This document shows, one piece after another, positions 24,528 through 37,344 of a stretch of DNA of 64,000 nucleotides (position 1 is the first letter of the stretch; every line of letters begins with the position of its first letter). Source of the DNA: Argopecten irradians (lineage: Eukaryota; Mollusca; Bivalvia; Pectinida; Pectinidae). The stretch spans positions 5,675,501 through 5,739,500 of the forward strand of contig NC_091144.1 of assembly GCF_041381155.1 (NCBI RefSeq), written 5' to 3'. The notes beneath the pieces were generated by a model. The model saw nothing but the letters and a program-made list of their open reading frames with translations, did not search any database and had not been told where the DNA came from. The position numbers and the translations under genes are program-made.

Positions 24528-25153
24528 GGCAGTACATGTATTACAATATATACACTATACCCTCTAGTTGATGGTAACTGACAGGATAGTAACTGGTAGG
24601 TATTATATCCGGATTTTATCATAGACATTATTATTTTGAGGATTAAGAAAATCTTTTTTCCCCTAAAGGATGCATTGTATGGGAGCTTTTTATTGCTGCT
24701 TTAATATCACCCCTGATAAGTGATTTAATTGTAAAATGTATTTATATTTACTGTGCATTATTGCTTTATGTGCCATGAATGTAAATCGTATTGACATCCT
24801 GTTGTGTTCTCTATCAATGTATTCATGTACACAATTGCAAATGATATAAAATATCAGTTTGAATTATGTTTTGAAATCTTTATCAAACAGAAATCTGTAC
24901 TGTTTTAAGTACCTAGTTTACTGACGTGATCTCAGACTTTGGCAAATAAAATCTATACAGAAGGAAACAGTATTGAAAGTTTGCAGTATAACATGTTGGT
25001 ATCAACAACAGACACAAACCCTTACGCTTGTTTCTATTCTGAAGATTAAACTAATGTCAGTTTGTTATAAACTAGCTACAGCAGTATGTATGTCACTTAG
25101 TTTCTGTGAATATATTTTGCACTTATTTTGGTGTACTCAGATTTTTGACTTAA

Positions 25154-25480
25154 AGATGCTCCACCGCCGAAAAGCATAAATGATATTCATCATTTGAACA
25201 ATAATTGGTGTTTAATCGTGTATATATATGTATAATTAACACAAAAAATAATATAAACTAATTTACTTCGCCTTTGGTGCATGCGCAATCAGTACTTCAT
25301 TCCATATAGGATATAGTGGCACGGAATTTTTTCGGGATGCAATTAATTATTTTTTATATTTTTAACTTGAAATTACAAGCTCAAACTTTTCAATGGTGGT
25401 AATGGTCTAAGAAAAATACTAAATTGTCTGCTCCTGTTTTTTATAGTGAAAAAATACCATTCGTCAGCGGTGGAGCATCT
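25154..25480 (+). mobile_element. TTAA-flanked MITE with AGATGCTCCACCGC inverted ends
   Basis: The left end AGATGCTCCACCGC and the right end GCGGTGGAGCATCT are perfect inverted repeats, flanked by TTAA at 25150-25153 and 25481-25484. TTAA is the piggyBac target, though a TA target with slightly longer ends is also possible. The element is 327 bp with no coding capacity. Related, more decayed copies are at 44002-44200 and, split by an insertion, at 45408-47688, both in STARD7 introns. Confidence 0.75.
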
Positions 25481-26583
25481 TTAATTAAAAGGTCTTTAAA
25501 TATATAGCTAGCTATAAATCACTTTTTATTTGTGAGAAACAAGTTTTCACATTTGTGAGAGACCTTGAATGCAAATTTAGATGTTAAGACAATAATTGTA
25601 TCAAGCAAAATTAATGATGCCAGTGAGAGCTATTGATCACAAATTTAGATGTTAAGACAATAATTGTATAAAGCAAAATTAATGATGTCGGTGAGAGCTA
25701 ATGATCACAAATTTATGTATTCCCAAATATGTTGAAATTAACCTTAAGATGTACAAATTACACTGGTTTACAGTATAGACTATAGTAACTGGGTACTTAA
25801 TTGTGGCACAGATTATGTTACATTTTACAGAAATGGTACGTATAGACTGATGTAATCAGCGCAGTCAAAATTTATTAGTGCTACGCATAAGTAATTTAAG
25901 TTGCTAGAACATGCTGTTAGAGAGATATTTTATATATGATAACAGTACTATCAGGGTCGTAGCTGCCTCTAGGCACTGCATGCACATGCCTGCACAACAT
26001 TTTTCTAATGTTGTATTAATTTTTAGTGTTTTAAACCATTCACGTTGTAATCTATTGAATAAAATCTGTAGCATCCAACTCCATGATATTGACTGTACTT
26101 TTATGCAATAATTTTTTTTTGAAATCCTTTATGATTAAAGACCAAATAATTTCATGCAATAAATTCAAACTTCAAAATGCAAAAGAGAATTAACGAGAGT
26201 ACCTCAAAAAAGAATTTCTGGGGAGGCCCTATACTCTCCCCATTTGGCACTTCTCGCATGTTTGTCACATGTGCCTGCAATGGTATAAAAGCACAGCTAC
26301 ACCCCTGACTATGTTGTTGTATGATAGATTTTTTAAGATTTTTTTTATTACCAGACTCTCTATTTAACCATATATTATGTATTTTTGAGTATTTTCATGG
26401 AAACCACTTGTGAAAGCTGCAAATTCTTGACTAATAACAAGCTGTGCAATAGTACCAAAATTGTGCAAAGTTGTCTCCCTTTCTTAGGCCTCATTCAAAT
26501 GTATTTGCTTCTGTCTGGTATAAATGCTTCTAGAAATAGTACAACATTTCTAGAAATTGGTGTTCTTTTTCGCCAATATTATT

Positions 26584-27010
26584 GAACAAGAGGCCCAAGG
26601 GGCTTACGGTCATCTGACTTCCTTGGCAATAGTCATATAGGAAATGAAATAGATATGGAGTCATGGTAGCCATCTTGGATATGGGATCAACCAGAGATTT
26701 AACAACTGAACACTTTGTCAACATCATATTAGGATCATTTCAGGCAAGTTTCAGCCAAATTGTACTGTGAGAAGAAGTTCAAAATGTGTTTTCAAGATGG
26801 CAACTGTGGCGGCCATCTTGGATTTCAGATTGACCCGAAAAATAACAACACTTTGTCGAGACCATTTCAGGATTATTTCATGCAAGTTTCAGCTTACAGT
26901 AATCGCACCGGTAGAAATGGAGATGAAGTTCAAAATGTGTTTTCAAGATGGCGGCTGTGGCAGCCAGCTTGGATCTTAAAATCCATTAAGCATATAGTTT
27001 GTTAGGTCTT
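26584..27010 (-). mobile_element. Mollusc interspersed repeat, reversed, with AAGATGGC-type units
   Basis: The element begins AACAAGAGGCCCAAGGGGC, the reverse complement of the GGGCCTCTTGTT end seen in the other repeats. It contains two to three diverged units with TTCAAAATGTGTTTTCAAGA and GGCGGCCATCTTGGAT. The far boundary is uncertain. Short open frames within it are not genes. Confidence 0.5.
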
Positions 27011-27325
27011 CAATGCAGACTGGGTCAAAGATTTGACTGTAATCAAGGTACCAAAAATGTTGAATTGTATTGTCTATATAATTTATATATTTAACATGTT
27101 TTATACATTATGAAATGTGCAATCAACAAAGCTTCCTAATTTGTGATTGTTTTTTTTATATTTTTCCTCCCTTTATTTTAAATAAATAATTCATAATATT
27201 TTGTAAAAAGAAGATTTACATTTATATTGGTAAAAGTTTGAAATTTGAATGTAAGCACTGATACATATTTTGTTCAAGAGTTCCTTCAGGTTGGTAATCA
27301 AATAGACAGATAAAATAATCTAAAC

Positions 27326-27646
27326 AAGAGCTGTTGGAGAACAGCAAAGCTCACCTATTCAGAAGAAGTTGATGTTCTATTTAAACATGGAAATATGACA
27401 AATTAACAGACTCAAAAACCCCCTAAAGGGCCCCAAATTGGTTGTATTATCACGTTCAGCATCCATACACATTAGGAAAATAAAATCATAAACATTTATG
27501 ATGACTTTTGCTTAAACAATTGACAATAGAAATTTGCTCAAAAACAATTGACGAAACTGAAATGGGACGTCAACGCTGATGCCAACGCTGGCGCCGGGGT
27601 GACAACATTAGCTCCCCCTATTCTTCGAATAGGCGAGCTAAAAAGT
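27326..27646. mobile_element. Short interspersed repeat with ACAAGAGCTGTTGG and GAGCTAAAAA ends
   Basis: It starts AACAAGAGCTGTTGGAGAAC, forming the small hairpin GCTGTTGGAGAACAGC, and ends TCTTCGAATAGGCGAGCTAA. I recognise this end pair as a repeat common in bivalve genomes but cannot name its class. No coding sequence is present. Confidence 0.45.
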
Positions 27647-27884
27647 AATCTTTTCGAATCAATAGAATAAAATAAATATTTCTAAGTAATTGTATATTTT
27701 TAAGAAATTTGGTATTGAATTCAAAACAAGTAAAGCGGAAAGCAAATTCAATTTTTACCCAGTAATCAATATCTATTTGTAGATATATTACAGTAAGCAC
27801 AACACCTATATTTTCAATATTCTATTCCATATAAAGCCAACGTATGTTATATTGATCCTGGTGCAGCTAAAATGATAGTGTCCT

Positions 27885-29560
27885 GCTTCTGTTGTGTAAT
27901 CAACAAAAGGTATAGTAATTATTCTATATATATATATATATAGTAAGTATTCTATATATATATATTAAGTATTCTATATATATATATAGTAAGTATTCTA
28001 TATATATATATAGTAAGTATTCTATATATATATATATATAGAGTAAGTATTCTATATATATATATAGTAAGTATTATATATATATATATATATATATATA
28101 GTATGTTTTCTATATATATAGTAAGTAATTAAGTTCTATATATAAATATAGTAAGTATTCTATATATATATATAGTAAGTATTATATATATATATAGTAA
28201 GTATTCTATATATATAGTAAGAATTCTATATATATATGGTAAGAATTCTATATATATATTGTAAGTATTCTATATATATATATATAATAAGTATTCTATA
28301 TTCTATATATACAGTAAGTATTATATATATATATATAGTAAGTATTCTATATATATATATATAGTAAGAATTCTATATATATAGTAAGAATTCTATATAT
28401 ATATAGTAAGTATTCTATATATATATATATAGTAAGAATTCTATATATATATTGTAAGTATTCTTTATATATATATATATATAGTAAGTATTCTATATAT
28501 ATATATATAGTAAGTATTCTATATATATATATAGTAAGTATTTATATATATATATATAGTAAGTATTCTATATATATATAGTAAGTATTCTATATATATA
28601 TATAGTAAGTATTCTATATATATATATATAGTAAGTATTCTATATATATATACAGTAAGTATTCTATATATATATAGTAAGTATTCTATATATATAGTAA
28701 GTATATTCTATATATATATATAGTAAGTATTCTATATATATATAGTGAGTATTCTATATATATATATAGTAAGTATTCTATATATATATAGTAAGTATTC
28801 TATATATATATATATATATTAAGTATTATATATATATATATAGTAAGTATTCTATATATATATAGTAAGTATTCTATATATATATATATAGTAAGTATTC
28901 TATATATATATAGTAAGTATTATTATATATATATATAGTAAGTATTCTATATATATAGTAAGTATTCTATATATATATATATAGTAAGTATTCTATATAT
29001 ATATAGTAAGTATTCTATATATATAGTAAGTATTCTATATATATATATATAGTAAGTATTCTATATATATAGTAAGTATTCTATATATATATATAGTAAG
29101 TATTCTATATATATATTGTAAGTATTCTTTATATATATATATATATATATATTAAGTATTCTATATATATATATATAGTAAGTATTCTATATATATATAT
29201 AGTAAGTATTCTATATATATATATAGTAAGTATTATATATATATATATATATATATAGTAAGTATTCTATATATATATATAGTAAGTATTATATATATAT
29301 ATATATATATAGTAAGTATTCATATATATATATATAGTAAGTATTCAATATATATATAGTAAGTATATTATATATATATATAGTAAGTATTCTATATATA
29401 TATATATAGTAAGTATTCTATATATATATATATATATATATAGTAAGTATTCTATATATATATATATAGTAAGTATTCTATATATATAGTAAGTATTCTT
29501 TATATATATATATATAGTAAGTATTCTATATAGTAAGTATTCTTATATATATATAGTAAG

Positions 29561-29596
<36 letters not shown>

Positions 29597-29740
29597 AGTA
29601 TTCTATATATATATATATAGTAAGTATTCATATATATATATATATATATATATATAGTAAGTATTCTATATATATGTTGTCCTCCTTAATTCTGCTTCTA
29701 TTGGGTAATCAACAAAAGGTATAGTATGTATTCTATATAT
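27885..29740 (+). repeat. AT-rich array of TATATATAGTAAGTATTC units with duplicated flanks
   Basis: About 1.75 kb (27925-29675) of units in which a TA tract of variable length is followed by AGTAAGTATTC. The word GTAAGTAT is nearly invariant while the TA length changes, so the constant and variable parts evolve differently. The sequence GTAATCAACAAAAGGTATAG occurs just before the array (about 27896) and just after it (about 29705), a direct repeat bracketing the array. No coding potential is seen. Confidence 0.9.
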
Positions 29741-30364
29741 GTTTTTTGTTCACTTATGTAATATTATTTAATAATCTATTCAAAATATGTCTGGAACCAT
29801 TGGCTGTTATTAAGAGAGACAATTTTTCGGTCATGAGTATAATTTTACATCAAGAAACAAATTGCTTGAAAACTTCTATGAATACCACCTGTATAAAATA
29901 CAACACAGTCTTCAATTTGACAGAACAAATGAGTTAAATATCATGTCTCTACTAAAATTTGAGTCCTCCAAAATATGTGAGTTTACAGTATACATGTGTG
30001 TACTTCCTAACGTGTTGTTATGTTCATATGAATAAAACATCTGTTTAATGAGACCTAGCTTGTGTGTTATTTTTGTCAATTTTAGTTTGGTGAATGTCAA
30101 CAAAGTGTTCTGGGAAACATAATTTTATTTATATCCATCATGCTTTGTCCATCAATTGCTGTCTGTTGTATGCCACACAATGTCTGTAAACTTTTCATTC
30201 CAAGATCTTCAATTGACTTTGTAAGAGGCCAAGAGACTGGTAATATTCGGTCTGTAGCATGCGAAGGATGACCGACTGCCCTTCCTTCAATGTCACAAAG
30301 ATCAAATTTTTCAAACAACTTCACAATAAGTTAAAGGCCTGAAGCATTCAGTAAGTATGCTTAA
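29741..30364. other. Intergenic stretch with an unrecognised minus-strand frame
   Basis: A 75-codon frame on the minus strand (30097-30324) reads CDIEGRAVGHPSHATDRI and then GMKSLQTLCGIQQTAIDG. It looks more protein-like than the surrounding DNA, but I cannot name it and see no partner exon. It starts with GTG, so it would have to be an internal or last exon. A pearl-like element lies directly upstream on that strand and may have cut it off. Confidence 0.25.
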
Positions 30365-31682
30365 TAAGAGATCCCAGAGGGATCTTGGCGCCCACCAAAG
30401 AATGATCTACGTCTGACGACAATAGAAAGAGGGATCTTTTCTCTGCTTTCAAATTTTTACCACATATTGCTACATATGAAATTTGAGAAAGATCTTTTCA
30501 GTACTTTCTGAGATATATAACACTAACAAACTTCAGTTGTCAAAAACCTGTTGGCCATCTTGTTGACCGATCGGTCCCAAAATGCAATATGCAGGTCCTA
30601 GGAGAACCTACATATAAAATTTGACACAGATCACTTTAGTACTTTCTGAGAAATAGCGTTAACAAACTTCAATTATCAAAATTCAAAATGGTGGCCTGTC
30701 GGCCATCTTGTTGACCGATCGGTCCCAAAATGTAACATGCATAACTAGGGACCAAAGGGAACTTGCACATGAAATTTGAAACATATCCCTTCAGTATTTT
30801 CTGAGAAATAGCGGTAACAAACTTATACTATCAAAATCTAAGATGGCGGCCTGGTGGCCATCTTGTTGACCGATCCGTCCCAAAATGCAATATGCACAAC
30901 TAGGGCCCTAGGGGAATCTACATGTGAAATTTGAGAGAGATCCCTTCAGTACTTTCTGAGAAATAGCGGTAACAAACTTTAAATATCAAAATCCAAGATG
31001 GCGGCCTGGCGGCCATCTTGTTGATCGTTCGGTCCCAAAATGCAATATGCACAACTAGGGCCCTAGGGAAACCTACATGTGAAATTTGAGAGAGATCCCT
31101 TCAGTACTTTCTGAGAAATAGCAGTAACAAACTTTAACTATCAAAATCCAAGATGGCGGCCTGGTGGCCATCTTGTTGACCGATTGGTCCCAAAATGAAA
31201 TATGCACAATTAGGGCCCTAGGGCAACCTACATGTGAAATTTGAGAGAGATCCCTTAGGTACTTTCTGAGAAATAGCGGTAACAAACTTTAACTACCAAA
31301 ATCCAAGATGGCGGCCTGGCGGCCATCTTGTTAACCGATCCGTCCTAAAATGCAATATGCACTACTAGGGCCCTAGGGGAACCTACATGTGAAATTTGAG
31401 AGAGATCCCTTCAGTACTTTCTGAGAAATAGCGGTAACAAACTTTAACTGTCAAAATCCAAGATGGCGGCCTGGCGGCCATCTTGTTAACCGATCGGTCC
31501 TAAAATGCAATATGCACAACTAGGGCCCTAGGGGCACCTACATATGAAATTTGAGAAAGATCCCTTCAGCCCTTTTCGAGAAATAGCGGTAACAAGAAAT
31601 GTTAACGGACGGAAGAACGGACCACGGACCACGGACAAAAAGCGATTTGAATAGCCCACCATCTAATGATGGTGGGCTAATA
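30365..31682 (-). mobile_element. Pearl-like element, reverse orientation, about 7-8 core units
   Basis: It starts AAGAGATCCCAGAGGGATCT and ends at the hairpin AGCCCACCATCTAATGATGG. The core has seven to eight units of about 155-160 bp with AAATTTGAGAGAGATCCCTT and CAAGATGGCGGCCTGGCGGC. Gene-like frames within it are repeat by-products. It is the same family as the copies at 20843, 39899 and 48077. Confidence 0.8.
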
Positions 31683-31832
31683 AATAAGTTCAAGGTTACA
31701 CTGCTTAATCAACAACTTGAGTTATTTCCTATGTCTACAAATCCACTACAACAGAATTCTTGCTTACCAGTAGATATAAGAAATACTACATACCATTCGG
31801 ACTGGCCACCAGACCCTCAGTTAAATTATTGA
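31683..31832 (+). other. Short unrecognised open frame ending DWPPDPQLNY
   Basis: Directly after the pearl-like element, a frame reads LINKFKVTLLNQQLELFP and ends HSDWPPDPQLNY before TAA. Its composition looks coding, but a stop precedes it in the uninterrupted sequence and no partner exon or family is visible. It could be the last exon of a lost gene, or chance. Confidence 0.2.
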
Positions 31833-32049
31833 TAGATTTTCTCAGCAGAATTCTAATACTAAATTATCTCCCCTAGTTTGAAACTCTAAATTATCAAGCC
31901 AAATTTTAGTTATGTTTTTGATATTCTTAAAACTGGTGGCAAGTCGAAATGTCATTGTAAAAATTATGCATTTACCGAAAGTAAGTTATTTTATGAATTA
32001 AACTTCAAATGACCATTAAATCCAGGTCTTTGGGTTTCTTGTACATGTA

Positions 32050-32750
32050 TCAGCCTGGTAATACAATGCATCTATACATATGACCTATAGTCATAGTATT
32101 TCAACCGTCGTTATGGGCCGTCTGTTGTCCGTAAATTTATCATTCAAACGACTTCTTTTCACATCTAACTGGAAGGCCCAGGGTTCTCATATTAGACATG
32201 CAGAATGTTGGGATTAAGGGCTACCGAGTTTGAAATGAATGACCTTTAGACCTTCATTCAAAACAACTTCTTCTCAATAACTAAAAGGACTAGAGACCTG
32301 ATATTAGCTTGTGACATGCTGGGATGAAGGGCTAGCTACCAAGTTTGATTAATCAAATGACCTTGACCTTCATTAAAGGTCACATGGGTCAAAATGGCTA
32401 AAATTTTTAAAACAACTTCTTGTGAATAACAGAGAGGTCTAGAGACCCAATATTGGGCTGTGACATGCTGGGATAAAGAGTTACCAACTTTGTTCAAACA
32501 AATGACCTTGATCTTCATTCAAGATTACAGCTGTTAAAATATCACAGAAACTCACTACTGGAGAATTTATTGTATGCATGCAATGCTTTAATTGTTAGTT
32601 GAAGAAAAGGTTAACATTTTCAACCTATTTGCTTCTTTTATACACACGTATTGATGCAAAATTGTTTTGCCGAACTGTATACTTTGACTATGCTTTATTT
32701 TGTCAAGTGTCATATGACCATTAAGGTGCATGGGCCTCTTGTTGTAATTA
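32050..32750 (+). mobile_element. Mollusc interspersed repeat ending in GGGCCTCTTGTTG
   Basis: Four diverged units of about 130 bp share ACAACTTCTTCTCAATAACT, GCTGTGACATGCTGGGAT and AATGACCTTGACCTTCATT. The block begins near the CGTCGTTATGGGCCGTCTGT tract and ends CATGGGCCTCTTGTTG, the end motif also found at 15003 and 16290. No protein is encoded. Confidence 0.55.
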
Positions 32751-34020
32751 AAGCTGCATTTATATTAATTATATCCTTAGATTTTGATAAAAGTAGATCA
32801 ACAGATTCCAGGTGCATGACTGCTAAATTCTAGATCATAATACACAAATCACCATAAATACCACAGACCCTTGAACTGCCTTGCTAAAATAAATCTGGCA
32901 CATGTGCATTGCTAGTTTTCTAGGTTACCAATATCATATGTCTGTTGTGCGAGTTCTCTCACTTGTCATGTGACAACAATGGTTTGTAAAAGCTGACAAT
33001 GCATATTGAAAAGTAAATGAGATTCAAACAAGATGCCAAATTTCATTTGTGAGACATTCCCAAGTCAAATTAATAACAGCCATTTTTTGTTTTCTCACTA
33101 CCAGCATTCCAATGTGCTTACAGTTACCATTAATCAAAACATTGATTCTCATGACTCTTTTATCAAAATGTTGTTTTTTAATTTGCATTGTCAACTTTAA
33201 ATAGATAAATCAACTCAGTGACAGTTCAGTCAATGGTTTTAATCAATTTAACAGCTTTTAATTAGGCTTTCTCTGATCCATTAACCAGAAATTTGAAGGT
33301 CCCATTGTACATAAATAATCTCCACATTTTATACATATAACCACATTATCTTATCATAGTTTGATCAATCTGATGAGCATATCACAACGACAATGTAAGT
33401 CCTTTCAAAACCATAAGAGTATAAACACATGCAGCAGTACGTACTATACATTTATAATGTTACACTGGGTCCCACTACATACCTATAAACCTCAACTTTT
33501 AGACACCTACAATGAGAACTTGAAAGTGTTAACTAGACTATTATATTAATTTGCTGACAAATATTGGACTAGACAAGTATTCAGAATAAACAAATATTAA
33601 TACTAACTTATTTAATGAAGCCTTATTGAAGCACTAAATAAACAAACTTAAATGTCTCCACAAATTCAAAACTTGTTTCCATGGCAACCTGAACCAAGTA
33701 AGTACTTATGTCCATGTAAGACAAAAAATATCAGACATATATCATGGTATCATCATCAATTGTAGTTCACTGTTGAAGATAGTAAAACTATGATATTCTG
33801 TCAAAAAATTTGGTAACTGAACCTGAATTGTATTAATTAATGCCATTTACCTGGAATTTAGAAAGAGGGCGACAGGGTGTGATGGACAAAGGTAAAACTT
33901 ATGTATTATATAGGCCACAAAAATAATGACAGTGATATAAAAGTATCCTCATATGTCTATAGGTCCAATTGTTCTCAATTAACTCAACTTCATCTTTTCC
34001 AACTTTTTTTCTAAACAATA
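32751..34020. other. Intergenic stretch between the repeats and TMEM230
   Basis: AT-rich unique sequence with no supported gene. The TMEM230 transcript probably ends just right of this stretch. Confidence 0.5.
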
Positions 34021-34021
34021 T

Positions 34022-34368
34022 TTTATTCAAAGAAGATACAGTTCAACAAATATATCATAAAGAGTTGGATTTGGAAATTTTGGTGTTTTTGATGCACATA
34101 AAGAATCAACAAATTCTACACCTTGATAATTTCATTGCCTGAAATAAATAATATTGAACAACACCATATTTATAACTTCTCTATCAACATTCACACATGT
34201 GATATTAATGAATCAATCAAACATGTTTAATGTGAAGCCTTTCAAATATCAGTAGACATGAACTTAATCACAATGTATAAAACCATTATTAAAACATATA
34301 TCTTTGTAGAAAAATTCAACAAACAAGAAGTCAGGTTCCTGTGATTATTGCTGCTGTAAAATGTTCCA
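34022..34368 (-). terminator. 3' UTR and poly(A) signal of TMEM230
   Basis: On the minus strand, GAATAAAAT gives a consensus AATAAA (plus-strand TTTATT, 34022-34027) about 340 bases after the TGA stop. This fits a short 3' UTR. The cleavage site would lie near 34000-34015. Confidence 0.5.
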
Positions 34369-35808
34369 TCAATCAAACTCCGGTATGTCATCATATGAGT
34401 ATCCCTGGTAGCCTTGGTAGGCGTAGTAAGCAATGCGGACGTGATAGGCCCCAGGGATGAACATCAGTGCACCAATGAGAAGTACAGGCCAAGTCCTGTC
34501 CTGGTACTGCAAGACAAAGGAGTCTTCATTAGTTACAAAACACAGGGTTTGAACAAAAGATATTTATTGGGTATAAAACACAGGGTTTGAACAAAAAAGG
34601 ATCTTTAATAGGTACAATACAAAGGGTTTGGACATGTTCATAAGGCAAAGAAATTTCCATAAGGTACAATAAGGCAAAGGAATCTTCATAAGCTATAATA
34701 CACATGGTTTGGACATTTCCACAAGGCAAATGTGTCTTCATTAGGTACAAAACATAGGGTTTGGACAAAAGATCTTTATAAGATACAAATTCAAATTAAA
34801 GTATAGGGTTTGGACATCTTCAGAAGGCAAATGAATCTTCATTAGGTACAAAACACAGGTTATGGACAAAAGAAGATCTTTATTAGGTACATTGTACAAA
34901 ACAAAGTGTTTGGACATGTCCACAAGGCAAAGGAGTCTTCAAAGAGGATCTTCATTATGTACAAAGCCCAGGATATCAACAAAAGTGCCAGGCTTCATTA
35001 TTTTAGTTGCTGATAGGATAACTCTGATTCTAGTGACACTCTGAATTACCTTGGCATCAATATAGCCTGAGAGAAGCATGGCCCCTATGATTATCAGGAG
35101 ACTTCCCACCGAGAAGAGGACGACAGCCAATAAAATGGCTTTGTATGGCACCTTAGGGGGAGGTTTTTCAAACTGAAAAACAAAACAGACAGATATAAAG
35201 TATGATTGTGTTGCCTTGTTAGATACTGTTAATATACTGATCACACAACTCCAACAGAACATAGCTTTTACACACTTCTACACAGAATCTGATTTTAAAG
35301 TTACAATGCCACTAAATGATGGGAGAAATAGAATAGTCCTAGATAAATAGTTGTGTTAAAACAATGAACTAGGTATTCATCAGCAGTAGAGTAACTTCAA
35401 ATTTGAATTTATCATTCTTTGGATATGAAGTATATTATACTAAATGTGTACACTTAGATAAACAACAAAATCAGAAATAATGCAGTGATTCACAAGCTTT
35501 TATAAACTAGGTCATTACTCTTAACAAAATCCATATATAATATACATGTATATCTTGATTGTTGTTTTATACATAATATTGTATGCATAAAAAAATGAGA
35601 ATAGGGATCTCCATCAGATTTCTTGAAATATAAGTGCAGACTTTGGTTTTAATCCTTATGTACTTTGACTTCAGTTTGTTTCAAGAAATTGGGCCCTGAT
35701 TCCTAGATAAAGTCCTACCTGTAGATCAATATAGCCATCATCCGATGTCCTGGTCAGTTTGTGGTACTTGGCACTTTGACCATCCACTGCATTCTTTTTA
35801 GGCATCAT
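34369..35808 (-). CDS. TMEM230: Transmembrane protein 230 (two-pass vesicle protein)
   Basis: Three coding exons on the minus strand, 35808-35719, 35172-35050 and 34506-34369, join in phase 0 to give 116 aa; human TMEM230 has about 120 aa. The N terminus has the conserved [16 protein letters not shown]-type tail. Exon 2 gives [16 protein letters not shown] and the first membrane segment (about residues 42-62). Exon 3 gives the second (about 77-93) and then [19 protein letters not shown], close to the family ending [14 protein letters not shown]. The family acts in endosomal and secretory vesicle trafficking. ATGATG starts the frame, and the first ATG (35806-35808) was chosen. A non-coding first exon probably lies at about 42.9 kb, back to back with STARD7. 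Confidence 0.93.
34515..34975. repeat. Degenerate minisatellite in TMEM230 intron 2
   Basis: Irregular units of about 45-75 bp share AAAACACAGGGTTTGGACA, GGCAAAGGAGTCTTCATTAG and GATCTTTATTAGGTACA. The array starts a few bases from the exon 3 acceptor (34507), so the intron end itself is the first unit. Open frames here are by-products. Confidence 0.7.
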
Positions 35809-36219
35809 TAACAGTCAGTATCGTCGGTCAGAAACCAATATCACAGTATTCTTATAATTAATTGACTTCGATTTATTTCACCCATGCTTCATAATTAAGG
35901 CAACAGCACAACTATATATATTCTCAAAGTGATTGTCTCCCTTTATTGGTGGTTGCTCTGTAATATTAAATAACATGTATGTATTGTATTAAACCATTTG
36001 AAAAATATGATCCTCAAGTGCTGCCTTGCAAATTGTTTTAAAACATTATTTTCAGTATTTTGTTTAAAAATAAAATTTTCAGTACTGTATGCATGTTTAT
36101 TTACTTTATAAATGTGATATATGAATGTGTTCATGGGTAAGGTCTAATGGCTGCTAATAAAGGAATGTGATCATGAGTAAGGTCTAATGGCTGCTGATAA
36201 AGAATGTGTTCATGATTAA

Positions 36220-36562
36220 AGTGAACAGTCGGGCAAGGATGGCTAAAGTCGGTAAAATGGTGTGAATGTATCCAGTAACTGTATAATTTCTTATGGAATG
36301 GAAAAATAAACTTTCTCGTCAAAATCTGTCTGCGTACGTAGAAATTAATTTAAAGTTTAGGAATCCTAAAACGTCCTCCCGGCTGACTATGTCCGTGGTT
36401 ACATTTCAACACAGCCTCACTTTCAATGCTTTCAACTTTTCTTTATTTCAATGGTCAGAACTGGGAAACATAAGCAGAACTTGACCGTCATATTAATATG
36501 TGAAAACTTTTGGAAGGCCAATGAACGCATTTAGACTGGTTTTCTTTGCCCGACTATTCACT
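36220..36562. mobile_element. TTAA-flanked MITE with AGTGAAYAGTCGGGCAA ends
   Basis: The left end AGTGAACAGTCGGGCAA and the inward-read right end AGTGAATAGTCGGGCAA are inverted repeats around a 343-bp element. TTAA flanks it at 36216-36219 and 36563-36566. In the interrupted 40-bp satellite the site would normally read GTAA, so the target was a G-to-T variant unit. A piggyBac-type origin is likely from the TTAA target. No coding capacity. Confidence 0.8.
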
Positions 36563-37344
36563 TTAAGGTCTAATGGCTGCTAATATAGGAATGTGTTCAT
36601 GAGTAAGGTCTAATGGCTGCTAATATAGGAATGTGTTCATGAGTAAGGTCTAATGGCTGCTAATAAAGGAATGTGATCATGAGTAAGATCTAATTGCTTA
36701 TCATAAAGGAATGTGATCATGAGTAAGATCTAATTGCTTATCATAAAGGAATGTGTTCATGAGTAAGATCTAATGGCTGTTAATAAAGAATGTGATTATG
36801 AGTAAGGTCTAATGGCTGTTAATAAAGGAATGTGTTCATGAGTAAGATCTAATGGCTGCTAATATAAGAATGTGTTCATGAGTAAGGTCTAATGGCTGCT
36901 AATATAGGAATGTGTTCATGAGTAAGGTCTAATGGCTGATCATAAAGGAATGTGTTCATGAGTAAGATCTAATGTCTGATCATAAATGAATGTGATCATG
37001 AGTAAGGTCTAATGGCTGCTGATAAAGGAATGTGTTCATGAGTAAGGTCTAATGGCTGTTAATAAAGAATGTGATTATGAGTAAGGTCTAATGGCTGTTA
37101 ATAAAGGAATGTGATCATGAGTAAGGTCTACTGGCTATTAATAAAGGAATGTGATCATGAGTAAGGTCTAATAGCTGTTAATAAAGGAATGTGATCATGT
37201 GTAAGGTCTAATAGCTGTTAATAAATGAATGTGATTATGAGTAAGGTCTAATGTTTGTTAATAATTAGGAATGTGATCATGTGTAAGGTCTAATGTTTGT
37301 TAATAAAGGAATGTGATCATGAGTAAGGTCTAATAGCTGTTAAT

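Larger units (their letters stand above)
22870..26583. other. Intergenic stretch without a recognised gene
   Basis: It holds a tRNA-like sequence (23590-23662), a strong inverted repeat (24397-24527), a MITE (25154-25480) and a 68-bp direct duplication (about 25575-25712, core TTAGATGTTAAGACAATAAT). The open frames are short and without domain signatures. Confidence 0.5.
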
